Positions 1-11,830 of a stretch of 64,000 nt of DNA are shown here, one piece after another. Positions within the stretch are counted from its first letter, which is position 1, and each line of letters begins with the position of its first letter. The DNA comes from Rhyzopertha dominica (lineage: Eukaryota; Arthropoda; Insecta; Coleoptera; Bostrichidae): assembly GCA_025024175.1 (NCBI GenBank), contig QCXZ01000064.1:49311325-49375324 (forward strand), in the 5' to 3' direction. The position numbers and the translations under genes are program-made. The notes beneath the pieces were generated by a model, which worked only from the letters and a program-made list of their open reading frames with translations, made no database searches and was not told the DNA's origin.

Positions 1-829
1 TTGTTCAACTTGGAGTTGCTTACTGTACAAAGTTTCAAAAAGATTGCTGTATAAGAGCTGAAAAGGAAGTATTGAGCTACATTAAACATGTTTTTACTTC
101 TGCGTTTATTTCCTTATACCCCAATTTTTATCAAGTTAAGTCAATCCTTTGTAATTACAGAACAATAAACCTTTATTCCTATTTATATATGAATTAAATG
201 GTTTATTACATATTAACTACATATTAATTTAAGGAAGAAGTAGAAGTAATTCGTTAATGGTCACACAAGTTAGCTCGAAATATGTGGTATTTTATACAAT
301 TTCTTATTTGATCCCGGTGCATGATGCGCTGTTAGAATGCTTGGCTAAAATTTCTCTGTTAAAACTATAACAGTGCATACTAATTAATTAACATACAGAA
401 TAATGCCTCATATAAAGTAATAGACACCAATTTTCATTTGCTTTTCCGTATTGAATTTTTTTTATTTTTCTTAAGCGCTAAACTGTTTCTAAACGTCTTG
501 TTTTCTCCTCACGATCTCTGTGTGGCTCAAGTTAGTGCAAGCTGAACATGAAAAGGTAACAAAAGTTTAATAGCTGTTGCTTTGATTTCTTCTTATGGGA
601 ACACGTATTCGTAGTTAGCCCAAAGTCATTGGCGGCTACGGCAATCGCTGAAAAACAATGTCTATGCTATATCATGTTTTGTTGGCAACAGGTCAGAGGA
701 TCTCACAGAGTTCTCCAAAAACATCTAAGTCAGTTTCTAAAAAATCCATGGATTGTATACGGTCTTATATTATATTAAAAAAATGTTTGAGAGATTCCAA
801 TTTATGATATAGCAACAGGCAGTAGAGTT
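1..829. other. No gene seen
   Basis: AT-rich sequence with stop codons in every frame and no recognisable protein motif, repeat arm or RNA element. Probably intronic or intergenic. Confidence 0.5.
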
Positions 830-1150
830 TCAACAATGTACCATCAGGCACATCAGCACATCTAGTGAACACCAAGGATGACCTACTTCCAAGACATACC
901 AGTGCCTCATGTCATGATACATGGGGGCATTATCTAAGTGGTGTTCTAAGGCAAACTCTACATTTTTCATATCGTCGCAAAACCATCTAACACTTCTACG
1001 CCTATGCAATCTAGCTTGACACCATTCTAGGCGATGATTTTCGTGGAGTGGAAACAGCTGTAGCACCCAAAACGGACAACATACTGTATGTTCTTTGTAC
1101 AGCTGGGCTGACGAGAATTTGCAGTTGAGTTTGTCCCGTTCATGGTTCAT
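830..1150 (-). pseudogene. Possible Tc1-like transposase fragment
   Basis: A 106-codon minus-strand open frame contains a segment reading HRLEWCQARLH. This resembles the stretch of Tc1-family transposases just before the first catalytic Asp (pattern R-L-x-W-C-x-x-x-x-H-W). The FSDES-like motif expected next is not recognisable; the sequence there reads RWFCDDMKN. Upstream minus-strand sequence also looks like degraded coding sequence. If correct, it is a short dead fragment of a cut-and-paste DNA transposon. The match is one motif read by eye, so chance resemblance is quite possible. Confidence 0.25.
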
Positions 1151-1541
1151 GGTTGCACACTAGACACAAAGGGCTTGTGTGAAATTCATTCGCATGCAAT
1201 CTCCCGCAGTTCAAACGTCAAGGACCGGGTCTAGTACATCTAGTTTCCTACATAAATAGAGCAGCAGTTAGGCATAAATTTGTTATACCTCCGAAAATCC
1301 TTCGAATCGGATTTTCCTGGAAAGCGCATACAGGTAAGAAATTATATAGGAAAGGTAAATGTAACTATAAAACTTTTATGAATCTTCGAAATGTTATCTT
1401 TAGGACAACTTCTTTGTTTGCTTCTAAACTTAGTTGCATTAGATTGCATTTCACGTTGTGGTTTGTGGAGTGTTTTGATGAACATTTTTTTCAGTTAAAA
1501 GGCAAATCCGTTCCTAACAAACCCGCGAAGTTGCTGCTAAC

Positions 1542-1796
1542 GTGTTGCACTGTTTGAAAGGCCTTGCTTCCAAGTATAACGAAATTAATACATTCCAGCA
1601 ACTGCAGAAGTCAGTTGTAACTGCAATTGGAGTAAGTCTACGATCAAGTTTGGATGATATTGATCGGGGTGTTTTAAAAAGGTGCACTGCAAATTTTTAC
1701 ATTACTGAGAAGAAGGTACCGACAGTAAAACGTATTCCTAAAAAGATCACTGATGAGAATGGATATACTGGGAAGTTATCAGTTATCGTAAGTTAA
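1542..1796 (+). pseudogene. Unassigned 84-codon frame, possibly transposon-derived
   Basis: The frame is lysine-rich and contains KKVPTVKRIPKKITDENGY. This resembles the '(K)-x-P-T-hydrophobic-x-K-hydrophobic' segment found near the N-terminal helix-turn-helix region of some insect transposon-derived proteins. It ends at a stop with no continuation recognised downstream. There are no splice signals I would trust. Function unknown; kept only because its composition is more protein-like than the surrounding DNA. Confidence 0.2.
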
Positions 1797-2331
1797 AACG
1801 AAGACAAACCCCAAATTCTTAGTGAAGAAGCTCGTTCAAAGCTCTAAGCTTAAATTATCTTTGACAAATCAATCGGTATTCCATTATTTGCGTAATTATC
1901 AAAAAGCCTCTAGTAAGACCAGTTACGATGATTCGACCAGTTTCTAAAGGACAGCGCCTCATAATTTTAAGCGCTGGAAATGAAAAAGGATTCCTGCAAA
2001 ACTGTTGTATTTCAAATCAAATTTGTCTACTGGTGATTACCACCTTGAGATGAATTTTGCTAATTACACAAAATGGATCGTGGAGAAGCTATCGACAGAT
2101 TTTATGGTATGTACCTTGTATGTCTGTACATATACTTTCTGACAAAAAAAAACTAACAATTTAGGGGCAAACGTCGCTACTTGTATAATTGAATCGGCAA
2201 ACATTAATCAGTTGTCAAAGACAAAAACTTACTTTAACAGTTTTAGATACCACAGTTGTGCTGATGGGGTCATCTTGTGTTATTTTTAAATATAACTAAA
2301 TCATGGAAAGAAAATATGTCTAGATTATAGG

Positions 2332-2403
2332 TCTATAGATAGATCGATAACAAATACTAAAAGTAATAAAGGTCCAAGGCTGGAACCTTGTGGGACTCTC
2401 GAA
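2332..2403 (-). pseudogene. LINE reverse transcriptase fragment
   Basis: Read on the minus strand, this short piece gives SRVPQGSSLGPLLLL followed by a residue pattern ending VIDLSID. That is the conserved block 'GVPQGSxLGPLLFLxYINDL' of jockey/CR1-type non-LTR reverse transcriptases, which sits before the catalytic YADD. Nothing else of the enzyme is readable around it. It abuts an (AAT)n tract on its upstream side, which appears to be the tail of another LINE piece inserted here. Confidence 0.65.
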
Positions 2404-2405
2404 GT

Positions 2406-2408
<3 letters not shown>

Positions 2409-2456
<48 letters not shown>
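2409..2456. repeat. (AAT)n microsatellite, likely LINE 3' tail
   Basis: About sixteen AAT units without visible interruption. It lies directly 3' (minus strand) of a LINE C-terminal fragment, so it reads as an (ATT)n tail like those that end several LINE clades. Confidence 0.9.
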
Positions 2457-2457
<1 letters not shown>

Positions 2458-2524
2458 ACAAAATTTATATTTATTATAATTATTATAACCCTCTATAAAA
2501 ATTGTAATATTCTCAAAATATAAA

Positions 2525-2940
2525 CTATAGAACTCTCAGCAAATAACGCCGAAATGCAGTCTTAAACTAACCACGCGCTAGTGACCTCAAATCTGGTGGC
2601 AAAGAGTTATAAATCTTATAAATGCAATAAGTAAAACTTCTTTTGAACAAAAAGTGAAGTGTCTCGAGGGAATAATCACATCCTGGTTCCTTACGTTTAT
2701 GTGCAAGGCATCAGTTCTAAAAGAGGTCTGTAATCATGTGATCGAATGCCTTTTGAATAACCACACATGGGCAAAATTCAGTGATGTGTCCTCCCGGCTA
2801 TGAAAGGGATCATATAACAAATACACGCCCCAGAAAGAATTCGCGGCCTGAGGTGTGTAAAACGTGCTATCATTACCATGCATTATTCCAAGAATTTTAG
2901 AATAATTTCCTTTCGCTTGGATAAATGACAAAAATTTTAT
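2525..2940 (-). pseudogene. LINE ORF2 C-terminus (CR1/jockey-like)
   Basis: On the minus strand, 2620 down to 2525 reads IYNSLPPDLRSLARG, a stop, then FKTAFRRYLL and a terminal stop. 'W/YNSLPxxLRxxxxxxxFKxxLxxYL' is the standard end of CR1/jockey-type LINE ORF2 proteins. Sequence up to about 2940 is probably the preceding part of the same protein, with frameshifts. An in-frame stop interrupts the motif, so the piece is dead. The order of fragments (this C-terminus lies upstream, in minus-strand sense, of the RT block at 2332-2403) excludes one collinear element and implies two different copies. Confidence 0.65.
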
Positions 2941-4820
2941 ATGGTCAGTTAGAAAACTTCTACGACATCCTGATGTATGCCGCGCAAGCAGTTATTATTC
3001 TATGATGGTTCAAGGTGCAAAATAGTGCGAAACTTTTAATAATTAATATATACTGTAGGTACCTACTTTTTCCGGATACACAAGGACTTAACTTGCTAGT
3101 TTAAAATAAGGTTTTTGCGGCAATGTCTAAAATGAAAGAGAACTAAATGAGAACCTTCTAAAGTGACTCCAAAATTAGCTATTAAGAAAGGGAAATGCAC
3201 TAAACACCCTAAAACCCATGAACAGAATAAAGTGTGCAAAATATCAAAGACAAAGTAGGCAGTGAAAACTATAAAAACGATAAATAATTATAAGGAATAG
3301 AACCAAAAGAGATAAATATGTAAATAGCGCGTTCATTCATATAGTTGCTCCTTTTAATCATCTTATTCAGAGTGAAACACACATCACAATGATCATGCAA
3401 AAGGTAAACGTGACTTAGGAATATGTAATATAAACTCTCAATGTGCTCTGAATAGTTACAACAAGGAATAGGTTTTTAAAATTAGGTACTGTTTCACAAG
3501 TTTCATTTACGTTTTAATTGTTTTTGAGTTTTGCTAAAGTCGTTGTTTAATATTCGATTTGGCGAAATTTAAGGTCGCTTACAGCAGTCAAACAAATAAG
3601 TGTGCGGTAGTACACAGTTTCTTAATTGTTTTATTACGATAAGCATTGTTAACATACAGTAATTTTATATACTTATGACGTAAGCTGAATGCTTGGTATT
3701 TTTAGTTTTATAACCTGAAATCAAAATATAACCTAACGTTTACCCAGTAAAAAGAAAATTGTGTTCTATTGTGTTTAACTTGTTCAAAGTTATACACTTA
3801 ACATGGGGCCCCACCTTACGGCAATCCGTAAAAGTGTGAATTCGCTTGCAAAATCAGAAACGCTAGCGAATCGTTTGTTTTGATTGCTTAGTGGAGTTAT
3901 TCGAATTCATAAGTAAACTGAATTAAAAGTATTTATAAAATTATAAAAGTCTTCGTAATAGTAAATACACTAGCAAAGTAATAAACTGGCACTTGCATTT
4001 TATCGGAAAAACCATAATACACTCAGGCCACCCGAGATTCCGATGAAAAAGGAGAAAATGGAGTTATGGTGGAAAATCGAACAGCTGCAATGTTCGTATT
4101 TGAAACTCAGTGGACCCGACTCTTTATATTACATACTTCGGAACTTATTGATCGTAAGAATGAGAATGTATACCCACTAAACTTGTTAAATCTGAATGTG
4201 ACCCAGTTTAGCTTGAGTAAGCTTCCTAAAGCTATCGGTAATCCTTTAAATTGATTACTTTTTCTAATATTCAGGATGTCTTATTCGAACTGAAATTTGG
4301 TTCCCCTAAAAACTCTGGGATTTTGTTTAAATTGGGAACAAATGCTGAATAATGACAATTTTATAATAATAACTTTCGAGCAATATCTCGATTTATCTAA
4401 CGTTTTACAACACGTTATCAAACGATTCTGCTACAATTGCTGGAATCACCGATTAAGGGTGTAGCATAAATAGGGCGGCCTAGTAGGGACCAGATCATCG
4501 TCGTATAATTCTTGAAAAAGTTTTATTTTGTATGGATAAAACTAATGGTCCAGATCAACTATTTTCCGTTAAAACATGACCAAGAACAACGACTTCAACA
4601 GCGTTATTTGAGCCAGGACATGTAATAGAGCCCGTTTTCTCAAATTTTGCAATTAAACTAATCACGTGCTGATGACTGTTTTGCTGTTAGTTGAAGAATC
4701 TAGCAGTCACACTGGCACAATGTTATTTGCATAGTAGTGTTTTACTAGTTCAATTCTTTGTTCTCTAATATAAACTATTTTAAAAATTACGGGTTTTAAT
4801 TTGTTATAAGTTATTGAATG
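2941..4820. other. No gene seen
   Basis: AT-rich non-coding sequence with only short chance frames, including one of 62 codons at 4066-4254 without recognisable content. A palindromic GTAGGTACCTAC-like motif at about 3056 recurs elsewhere in the window. Confidence 0.5.
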
Positions 4821-4859
4821 ATAGTTATTTAAGGTAAAGCCAGACGAAAAAGGTTTTAG

Positions 4860-6262
4860 AGCATTAAAGAAAGAAGAAATAATGAAAAAAATACAAGAAA
4901 AAAGTAAAGGAGCAAACTGTAGTCCTAAGCAAACAACTAACAAACAATGGGAAGAGTTTCAGTTAATAAGACAGCAGCAGATCTCCTGGGAAGAAAAAAG
5001 TTGCACAAAAGAGTGCTGTTTCAATTCAGAATTTATGGAAAGTATGCGAACGAGACAAAAAGCTTTCGAGAAAATGACACCAACAAATTCAGAAGAGGTT
5101 TTAAAGTGATATAGAGAGCACAAAGCAAAAGGCAAATGTGTAGGTATATATGAAGCCAAAAAGATAAGGATAAAAAGGGCAATTTAATTGGGGATGAAGA
5201 AAGCAATCGAAAGGTGGAGGGAGTATTTTGAGGCTATTTATATATAAATGTTACTGAACCCATAAAGGAGAAAGTGGAAAGGACAATGGGCCATCTAAAG
5301 AACAACAAAAGCCCAAGCGAAAGTGTTGTAGATTTCAGAATTAATAGTAATAGTAGGGAAGGCTAATTAGCTGCAGACATATGACGTAATAAAAAAACAG
5401 TGGCAAGATGAAATCCCAGTAACGCGGAAAGAGTAATTATTTCACTGCATAAAAAGGTGATAAGTTAAACTGCAGTAACTATAGATGAATCGCATTATTA
5501 GACACGACATACAAAGTATTGGCGACACTTCTTCGAAGCAAGAACAAAGGAGAAATTGCAACAGCAACAGCAAATCTCGAAGCTGCGGCAGACTGTATAG
5601 GATTAGAAATTAAAACAGAAAAAAAAACAAAGAATATGCAAGTAAACACCAGAGACATGCACAGGACATTAAGGTTTATTCTGAGAGATTGTAGAATGAT
5701 GGAATTTGAGTTGATAATCTCCTATACCTAGGAGTACAAATAACAAGATAAAAGGGTGTATCCGAGGAAATAAAACCGAGGCTAGTAAAGGGAGACCGAA
5801 ATGCAGGAAGTTTGAACACTTCTTGGGATTAATAGAAATTTCAAGAAGAGCAAAGATGCAAGTGTATAGAACAATACTGCGACCAAGGGCAAAATATGGA
5901 TGCGAGACGTAAGCACTCTGTGCTGTAGACGCATATAGACTATAAGTTCAGGAACGGAAAATACTTCGGAGAATGTTCGGAGGTAAAAAGGAAGGTGAAA
6001 TGCGGGAACGAAGAAATAATGACGAGCTGCAAGAGCTATATGGATAAGAGTCAACGAGTACGGTGGTTGTAATATGTGGAGAGAAGGACCGAGGACAGAA
6101 CAGTGAGAAAAAGTGCTGTATGTGAGGACAGTGTCAAAAATAAGACAGGGACGCCCTAGAACAAGTGCAGTGCTTGGAGACTTGGAGGCGAAATGAGTAA
6201 AGAATTGGAAGGACAAAGCTAATAATAGAGAGGAATGGAAGCAAATTGTTAGTTTATGTACC
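4860..6262 (+). pseudogene. RTE-like LINE ORF2 relic, catalytic core deleted
   Basis: Plus-strand fragments line up in the order expected for the reverse-transcriptase half of an RTE-like (craniofacial development protein 2-like) LINE. The linker reads IERWREYFEA, then EPIKEKVERTMGHLKNNKSP, then GDKLNCSNYR and IALLDTTYKVLATLL. Next comes KNKGEIATATANLEAAADC and, after about 5760, segments resembling the 'SRRAKMQVYRTILRP...YGCET' region and a C-terminal REEWKQIV. Between TYKVLATLL and KNKGEI the stretch that should carry the palm with its (F/Y)ADD motif is missing, so about 150-200 codons have been lost cleanly. Many stops and frameshifts are present. No endonuclease domain is visible upstream, so the copy is 5' truncated. 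The long antisense frame at 5782-6216 is a shadow of this relic. Confidence 0.8.
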
Positions 6263-7279
6263 TGATTGACCTGACAAAAATGATAACTTTACCAGCTTCG
6301 ACCGAACACAGATAAGATAACAATTTCATTGTGTATACAACAAAAAACTACTTTTACTTTACAATTTGAACCAGGGTATTTCGGAACGAGAACTGCTAAA
6401 ATTTCAATAAGCCTTAAACAATTTGGTGATTCGCATTCAGATGACGATGAGAGATGCAAAAACAAAACTAAGAAAAGGTTCTAGCGCAAGTGCATAGGTA
6501 GCCGAGTAATAGAAATTTTAATTTTGAGGTCGATAAACATGACAAACTGAATAAAAAGGTATGTAAAATCGCTGGGTTAAAAAAAAAGATACCTAAATCT
6601 GCCTGAAAACAGGCGCGTAGGACGACCGAACATTAAGGGATATGTAATGCAGTGCAGTATAAGTATTTCACATACTCCGCGTCGTAATGTAGGTCCAAAT
6701 TGAAAAGCTTCTTTTTCAATAACAAACACGCGACCACCTCTGGACGTAATTTTCAGAGTTATGCAGAATTTCAAATTGATAGGGGATCGGGCCTTCAAAG
6801 TAAAAGCTTTACGAGTGTTCTTTGAAATTGCGTCACGCGTGATTGCACGCTTTCAGTACATAGATGTTGTACCTAAAGAAAGGGCTCTTATCTAGACTTC
6901 CAAAAGTCATCAAGTGGTGTTATGCGCAATTACTTTCTGAGTTCTCAAATGTATAAAGTATAATGTGAATGGTGTCGCGCACAACGCAGGACGCGACACC
7001 ATGCAATAGTGTTGAAAAATCAAGAAGACTTGTATTTTTGTGAAAAGTATAGAAATAAGCTACTTTTAATCACACATTTGCTAATTTAGTCTCAGCATTG
7101 AATTGTATGCAATTACGCGCACATAAATTTTGCACGCAGCTTCTTGTAAAATGCTCACATTTCGTGTAATTACACGTATGTACATTGGCAACCCTGGCAA
7201 CAACATTCACTCAGCGCAGCGTTCGCCGGCGACATTGCGACACATTGGAGATTTCTAGGAATCGCCTACTTGCTCGATA
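6263..7279. other. No gene seen; one short hairpin
   Basis: No coding motif. A perfect 11-bp inverted repeat (ATGGTGTCGCG at 6969-6979 and its complement at 6992-7002, 12-nt loop) stands out because it is GC-rich in AT-rich DNA. Confidence 0.5.
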
Positions 7280-7490
7280 AAATTCGGTTTTAATAAGTTC
7301 GTTATAACCGAAAACTTTTGCGGTTGTACAAAAAATTTAAGGTTCATTTTATCCGAAAGTTCGTTATAATCGGGTTCGTTTTTTGCGAAAAATCTAATAC
7401 AGATTTAATGATATTTTAATTCGTACTTTTTAGATTGGTTCGCTATAAACGAAAGATCGTTAAAAGCGGGTTCGTTATAAGCAGGCTAAT
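7280..7490. repeat. Cluster of TTCGTTATAA motifs
   Basis: At least four spaced copies of GTTCGTTATAA or GTTCGCTATAA, each followed by a CGAA-like sequence, at about 7298, 7358, 7438 and 7468. The spacing is irregular, so it is not a simple satellite. It may be a subterminal repeat array of a DNA transposon. Confidence 0.6.
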
Positions 7491-9042
7491 GATTTGTATC
7501 AAACGAGGGAAACAGCAAAATAAAACAATGCTAATGTGATTAACTGTCAAATGAACTACTTGATATAAATATGGATAAGCTTTAATAATTGTTTCTACCA
7601 TAAGTAAAAATTTATGGCCTTCAGTTCGCATCCGTTAAACAGAATAATTGCTTTAATACGAGGCTAAGACTACGTATCGTTCGCTTCATATTGTTTGCAA
7701 ATTTAATTTGCGACCTATCTCTCCCACGTTCTAAGAAGACCGTCGCAATTTCCAAGCCTTCCAGATGTCGGTACGTGAGCTTTTTATTGTCTTCCCGTAA
7801 CAAAAAGCTTCTAAAACAAAGGCGCGATCACGCCCACACTGCCAGCCTGCTGTCAACCGCCGTCTTGCAGCCCGAACGATCTTTTCGAAGCTGGGATTTT
7901 ACCGGTTATTATTTTCTCTTTACGTTGTTTGCGATTTTCCTTTGATATTTTACCACACAAGTCTGCAGGTGATGTCGAATGGACGTCGATGTGTAATCCG
8001 AGATTTTGACGGCACTGTGCAGGAGTTTTGCGTTACTGGTGCTTTATTTAGATATTCTCCTTTTTTAGATGGTGTTTAGATAATGTGTCTTTCTTGTTAT
8101 GGAAATATTAGAAGTAAACCAGTGCACCGCACAGAGTGTTATTGAAATTTAATCTTACACAATATTCTTATTTACATATTCCGCTCTGCTGGAACACAAT
8201 AAATAAAAATATTAGATTGTAGCCTTTTTCGTACTTTTAAAGTATACCAAAAGTGTAAAGTGTACCAAAGTACGAACAAAGTGCGGTATGTCTTATTACC
8301 TACTCAATAATTCTACTAATAGATACAACGTTAACATTCAAATAATGTGTTATAAAACGTAATATTAATTTTCTAATGACAGATATGGTCTAAAGAACGT
8401 TGATCGATAGAAGAGGTAATGAATGCACTAATTTGGACACAAGCCTATATTTTAATACAAACATATTAATATTCAGTCAAATAACAATCTTCTACAAAAT
8501 ATTAAAATGCTTCCAATTTTTTACGATCATCACTCACTGGAGTTCTCGTATTGAAATATTACAGTTAATTTTGTAGAAAGTTTGTGAAACTGCCGTCGCA
8601 CCTCTTGACAGTTCTCTCAAGAGTGTCAAAAACCCATATTTTCACAATTTAATTAATGTAAAAATATAGCTTATTCTAATATACAGGATCGCGAATAACG
8701 TAAATATTATCAGCAAGTACTTTTTACAAAATCAACTCTGCTCATAAGTGATTAGTATGAGCAACTATATAACTTTGGTGTCTAACATAGTACATAATAT
8801 AATAATTATGAAAATATACACAGAAGATATAAACGCCTTATTTGCTTCTTAAATAATAACAGTGACAAGTTTTTTCAATAAATTAGGCATAAATAAGGCA
8901 GTGTAATGTATATCTTTAGAAGCAGCTTAACTAACTGAACCTCTAAAATGGGATGTTTTATGTACATTAATATTTCAGTAGTATTCAGCAAAACGTAAAC
9001 CCAAATTATGGTAGTGCACTCTAGGCAACAACTTAGACTTGA
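7491..9042. other. No gene seen
   Basis: Short frames on both strands near 7620-7945 overlap each other and carry no family motif. The rest is AT-rich. Confidence 0.5.
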
Positions 9043-10250
9043 AGTACACCCAAAGACTTAATTGAAGCAATGGCTAACTTTGGCATACGAGTTGGGTAAC
9101 GGTAGATGGCGGTAACCAATTCGTTACAGAGTCGACATAACAACGCCTTCCACCACTAGAAAGTGGTAGAGTAGCTTCCGTAAATATAGAAAAACGAAAA
9201 TCAGGGGAAAGTTCTAGTTGCATATTTAAATGTGCATTATGGACCCGTCCACAACCATAGGTAAAGTTCTAACAAAGCAGTTTCTTTGAAGGGATGATGG
9301 AGTGTCATGTGAATACAAAACTCATTGTAAACTGGTAAAAGTGATGGATAATATTTATCTTGAAAATCAAAACCCACGTATTTTAATATTTAAACAATGC
9401 AGGAACAAAATTTTTAGGAGCAAAAGTATAACGATCTTTTGCCAAACCTTACTTTTTCCATTTAATACCTACATCTTTGTCTAAACTACGGACAAAAATA
9501 ACCTATTAAAAACATGAAATAACCTATTGAACAAAGCAGTGATAGATACCTATTCTTAATTTTGCTTATATTATTCTTCGTCCCAGTTATATATTATCCC
9601 AACATTAACTTATGTACTAGGTATTTTTACTTTGGTGAAATCAATTTCAAAAATTAAAATGCTTTAACTTCTTCATGTTGACACAACATTTCGGCCTTTA
9701 CAGATATATTGTTTCATTTCTTTTAGTATTATGAGAATCTTTGGTGTTTTGCCGGCAATTTAGTGAAGAACGTTTCCTTCTCTAAGAAAAAGTATACAAG
9801 CTATATATTTAATTAGTAACTAACAAAACATTCATGCCAAAGTAACCGCAATACTAAAGAGGGTAAAGAATTTCATTTCATTCATTCCACCAACAAAAAG
9901 AGTGTAACAAAGTAAGAAAAATAAATGTAGTAGATATTACAAAAAAAATGAAATTTCGTTCCTGCAAATATTCAAATGTGTTTTTTTTATTTTCCAGACA
10001 AATATTAGCTATCAATTTTCTCAATTTGCAATAAGTTTTAAGTTAATATGACACGGTATGGTGTGGCTATGGATGGCTGCACAATACACATTTAAATATG
10101 CAAATATTACCCTAATCAGGTAGAATATTCTCCTGATTGCTCTTTTTTTCTATATTTAGGGCTTTGTAATGAATTAGTTACAGCCATCTACAGTTACCCT
10201 ACTCTTTTGCCAAAGCTAGCCATTCCTTCAATTAAATCTTTGGGGGTACA
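9043..10250. mobile_element. 1.2-kb element with ~180-200-bp inverted arms
   Basis: The left arm (9043-9250) and right arm (10071-10250) are inverted copies. Shared landmarks are GTAC(A/C)CCC-AAAGA, TTAATTGAAG, AATGGCTA, TAAATATAGAAA and GCATATTTAAATGTG. The left arm has an extra ~50 bp, itself containing a small palindrome. The 820-bp centre has no recognisable coding content; a 60-codon frame at 9302-9484 is unconvincing. This is a non-autonomous DNA transposon or foldback element; superfamily not assigned. Confidence 0.75.
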
Positions 10251-10649
10251 TAGGGGTATGTGTAACCAACACATTATGCACTAAGCAGGCGCAATTATGC
10301 AGGCTACTAATTCCAACAACAAACCGAACAAAACGATTTTATACTCTTTGTAGCCTATAAGTTTTATAAGTTTCAGCCTGCGTCAAACATGGGACATACA
10401 CCACATAACAACATTTAATTCTACTTAAAATTAAGGTATTTCCAACCTACTTTTACATTATTGAGTACTGAATATCGTCAGCTATGAATAAATAAAATAA
10501 AAATTTTAATTCTCTAAGATCCGACACATAAAGATGTACGTACGCAGCATAGATCCATGCGACACTCCCTTTGCGAGCCTTCGTTTCAGTAAATGTTTGT
10601 AGCTTTGTTGTTTTCCATTTTGTAGAATTAACGGTCGTATTAGTTTATA

Positions 10650-11154
10650 ATATGTAACGTTTTTACNGGATGTTCGACCTTTTTCTTTCTGTTAAATAAC
10701 ACTCTTTGTATTACAAACCAAACTTTCGGTGGACTTTATTCTCACCTTATTCAGGGTTGCTACAAATTATTACAATGTAAGTTATTTTATAAAATGAACT
10801 TACAATATACGAGATTTGATAACTCCAACTTCAAATTGGCAAGTGATAAATTTGTTTATTTCAGATACGAATATAAACGAAACTACATAGTTCAGCAAAA
10901 ATCAGTAATGTTAAACTTCAATTTCTTTCTTTACAAAATTCTTCAATTATAATACAATACAATTTTATATAATTTAGAATTATTATCATTATTATTATTA
11001 TTATTTTATAAAATAACTTGTTAATACTTTGTAACCATTTGTAACAACCCTGAAGAAGGTGAGAATAAAGTCCACCGAAAGCTTGGTTTGTAATATAAAG
11101 AGTGTTATTTAACATAGAGGAAAAGGTCGAACATCCCATAAAAACGTTACATAT
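10650..11154. repeat. Inverted pair of PLE-type 3' ends
   Basis: Arms of about 145-150 bp (10650-10795 and 11003-11154) are inverted copies sharing ATATGTAACGTTTT, GGATGTTCGACCTTTT, GTTAAATAACACTCTTT and CGGTGGACTTTATTCTCACC. The centre is AT-rich with an ATT tract. Each arm contains the CTGAAGA...GAAA core described separately, which is typical of Penelope-like element termini, so two copies of one PLE end appear to have landed in opposite orientation. Confidence 0.75.
11050..11080 (+). ncRNA. Hammerhead-like core, PLE terminus (family 1)
   Basis: Reads CUGAAGA, one A, a GGUG/CACC stem with an 11-nt loop, then GAAA. This matches the conserved boxes of a hammerhead ribozyme except for one extra base between CUGANGA and stem II. 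The mirror copy in the left arm has CUGAAUA, breaking the invariant G. Stems I and III were not established, so activity is unproven. Confidence 0.3.
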
Positions 11155-11439
11155 TTGTTGTTTTCCTATACCCGCATCTGAGATCTGACGATATAGTCTG
11201 ACCATGATGTTGAAACATTTTTAATGTAGAAGATTTCATTCACGGATTCACCTATGCCTCACTGTTTAAATCAACATTTCAAATTCGCCCAGCCTTCACT
11301 AAAATCAATGCATGTCCTGCAATAAATGCGAATTTGCGAATCCGAAAGCGCATAAACGTTGCGTGTTAGGTGGCTATGAATGTTGTTTTGCAATTACTTT
11401 ATCGTCATTTAATTCGTGGCAGTTGAAAATGATTAGGTA

Positions 11440-11830
11440 GAGTTAGGTAGGTACTAGAGGACGCTGGTAAAACATGAACACCCACACAAATGGTGCTAGA
11501 AAAAGATGTACTACCGGTCATTATAGTAACAACATATTGTGCCTGCATCTCCCTCCTATATAATCACCGTTCACACCTCATCCACACAGTACACACGAAA
11601 AAGAAACAAAACTCTATTCTCAGAGCGCCATTGTCGCTCGCCATCGACCGCTCATTTGTGCACCACACACTGCCACTATCCACCGTAATCTTCACATTTT
11701 CTCCTCAATTTTCCCTCCCGGGCTGTGAAAAGTTGAGTGGAGGCTTTGCTCGTCCCTTTGACAACCCTCGCCGGCAACGACCAGTGGCGTGGATGAAGCA
11801 GCGAAACGCTCAAAGTTTAAAATAACAACC
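11440..11830 (+). other. GC/pyrimidine-richer stretch with 111-codon frame
   Basis: An open frame at 11490-11825 spans a locally GC-richer, C-rich stretch. The protein has a hydrophobic start and a basic end but no motif I recognise, and there are no convincing splice sites. It could be a chance frame in compositionally skewed DNA or a lineage-specific exon; I favour chance. Confidence 0.2.

Noticed and set aside
5782..6216. 144-codon open frame on the minus strand, the longest in the window
   Set aside because: It is exactly antisense to the recognisable RTE-like LINE C-terminal region; its composition reflects the purine-rich sense strand.
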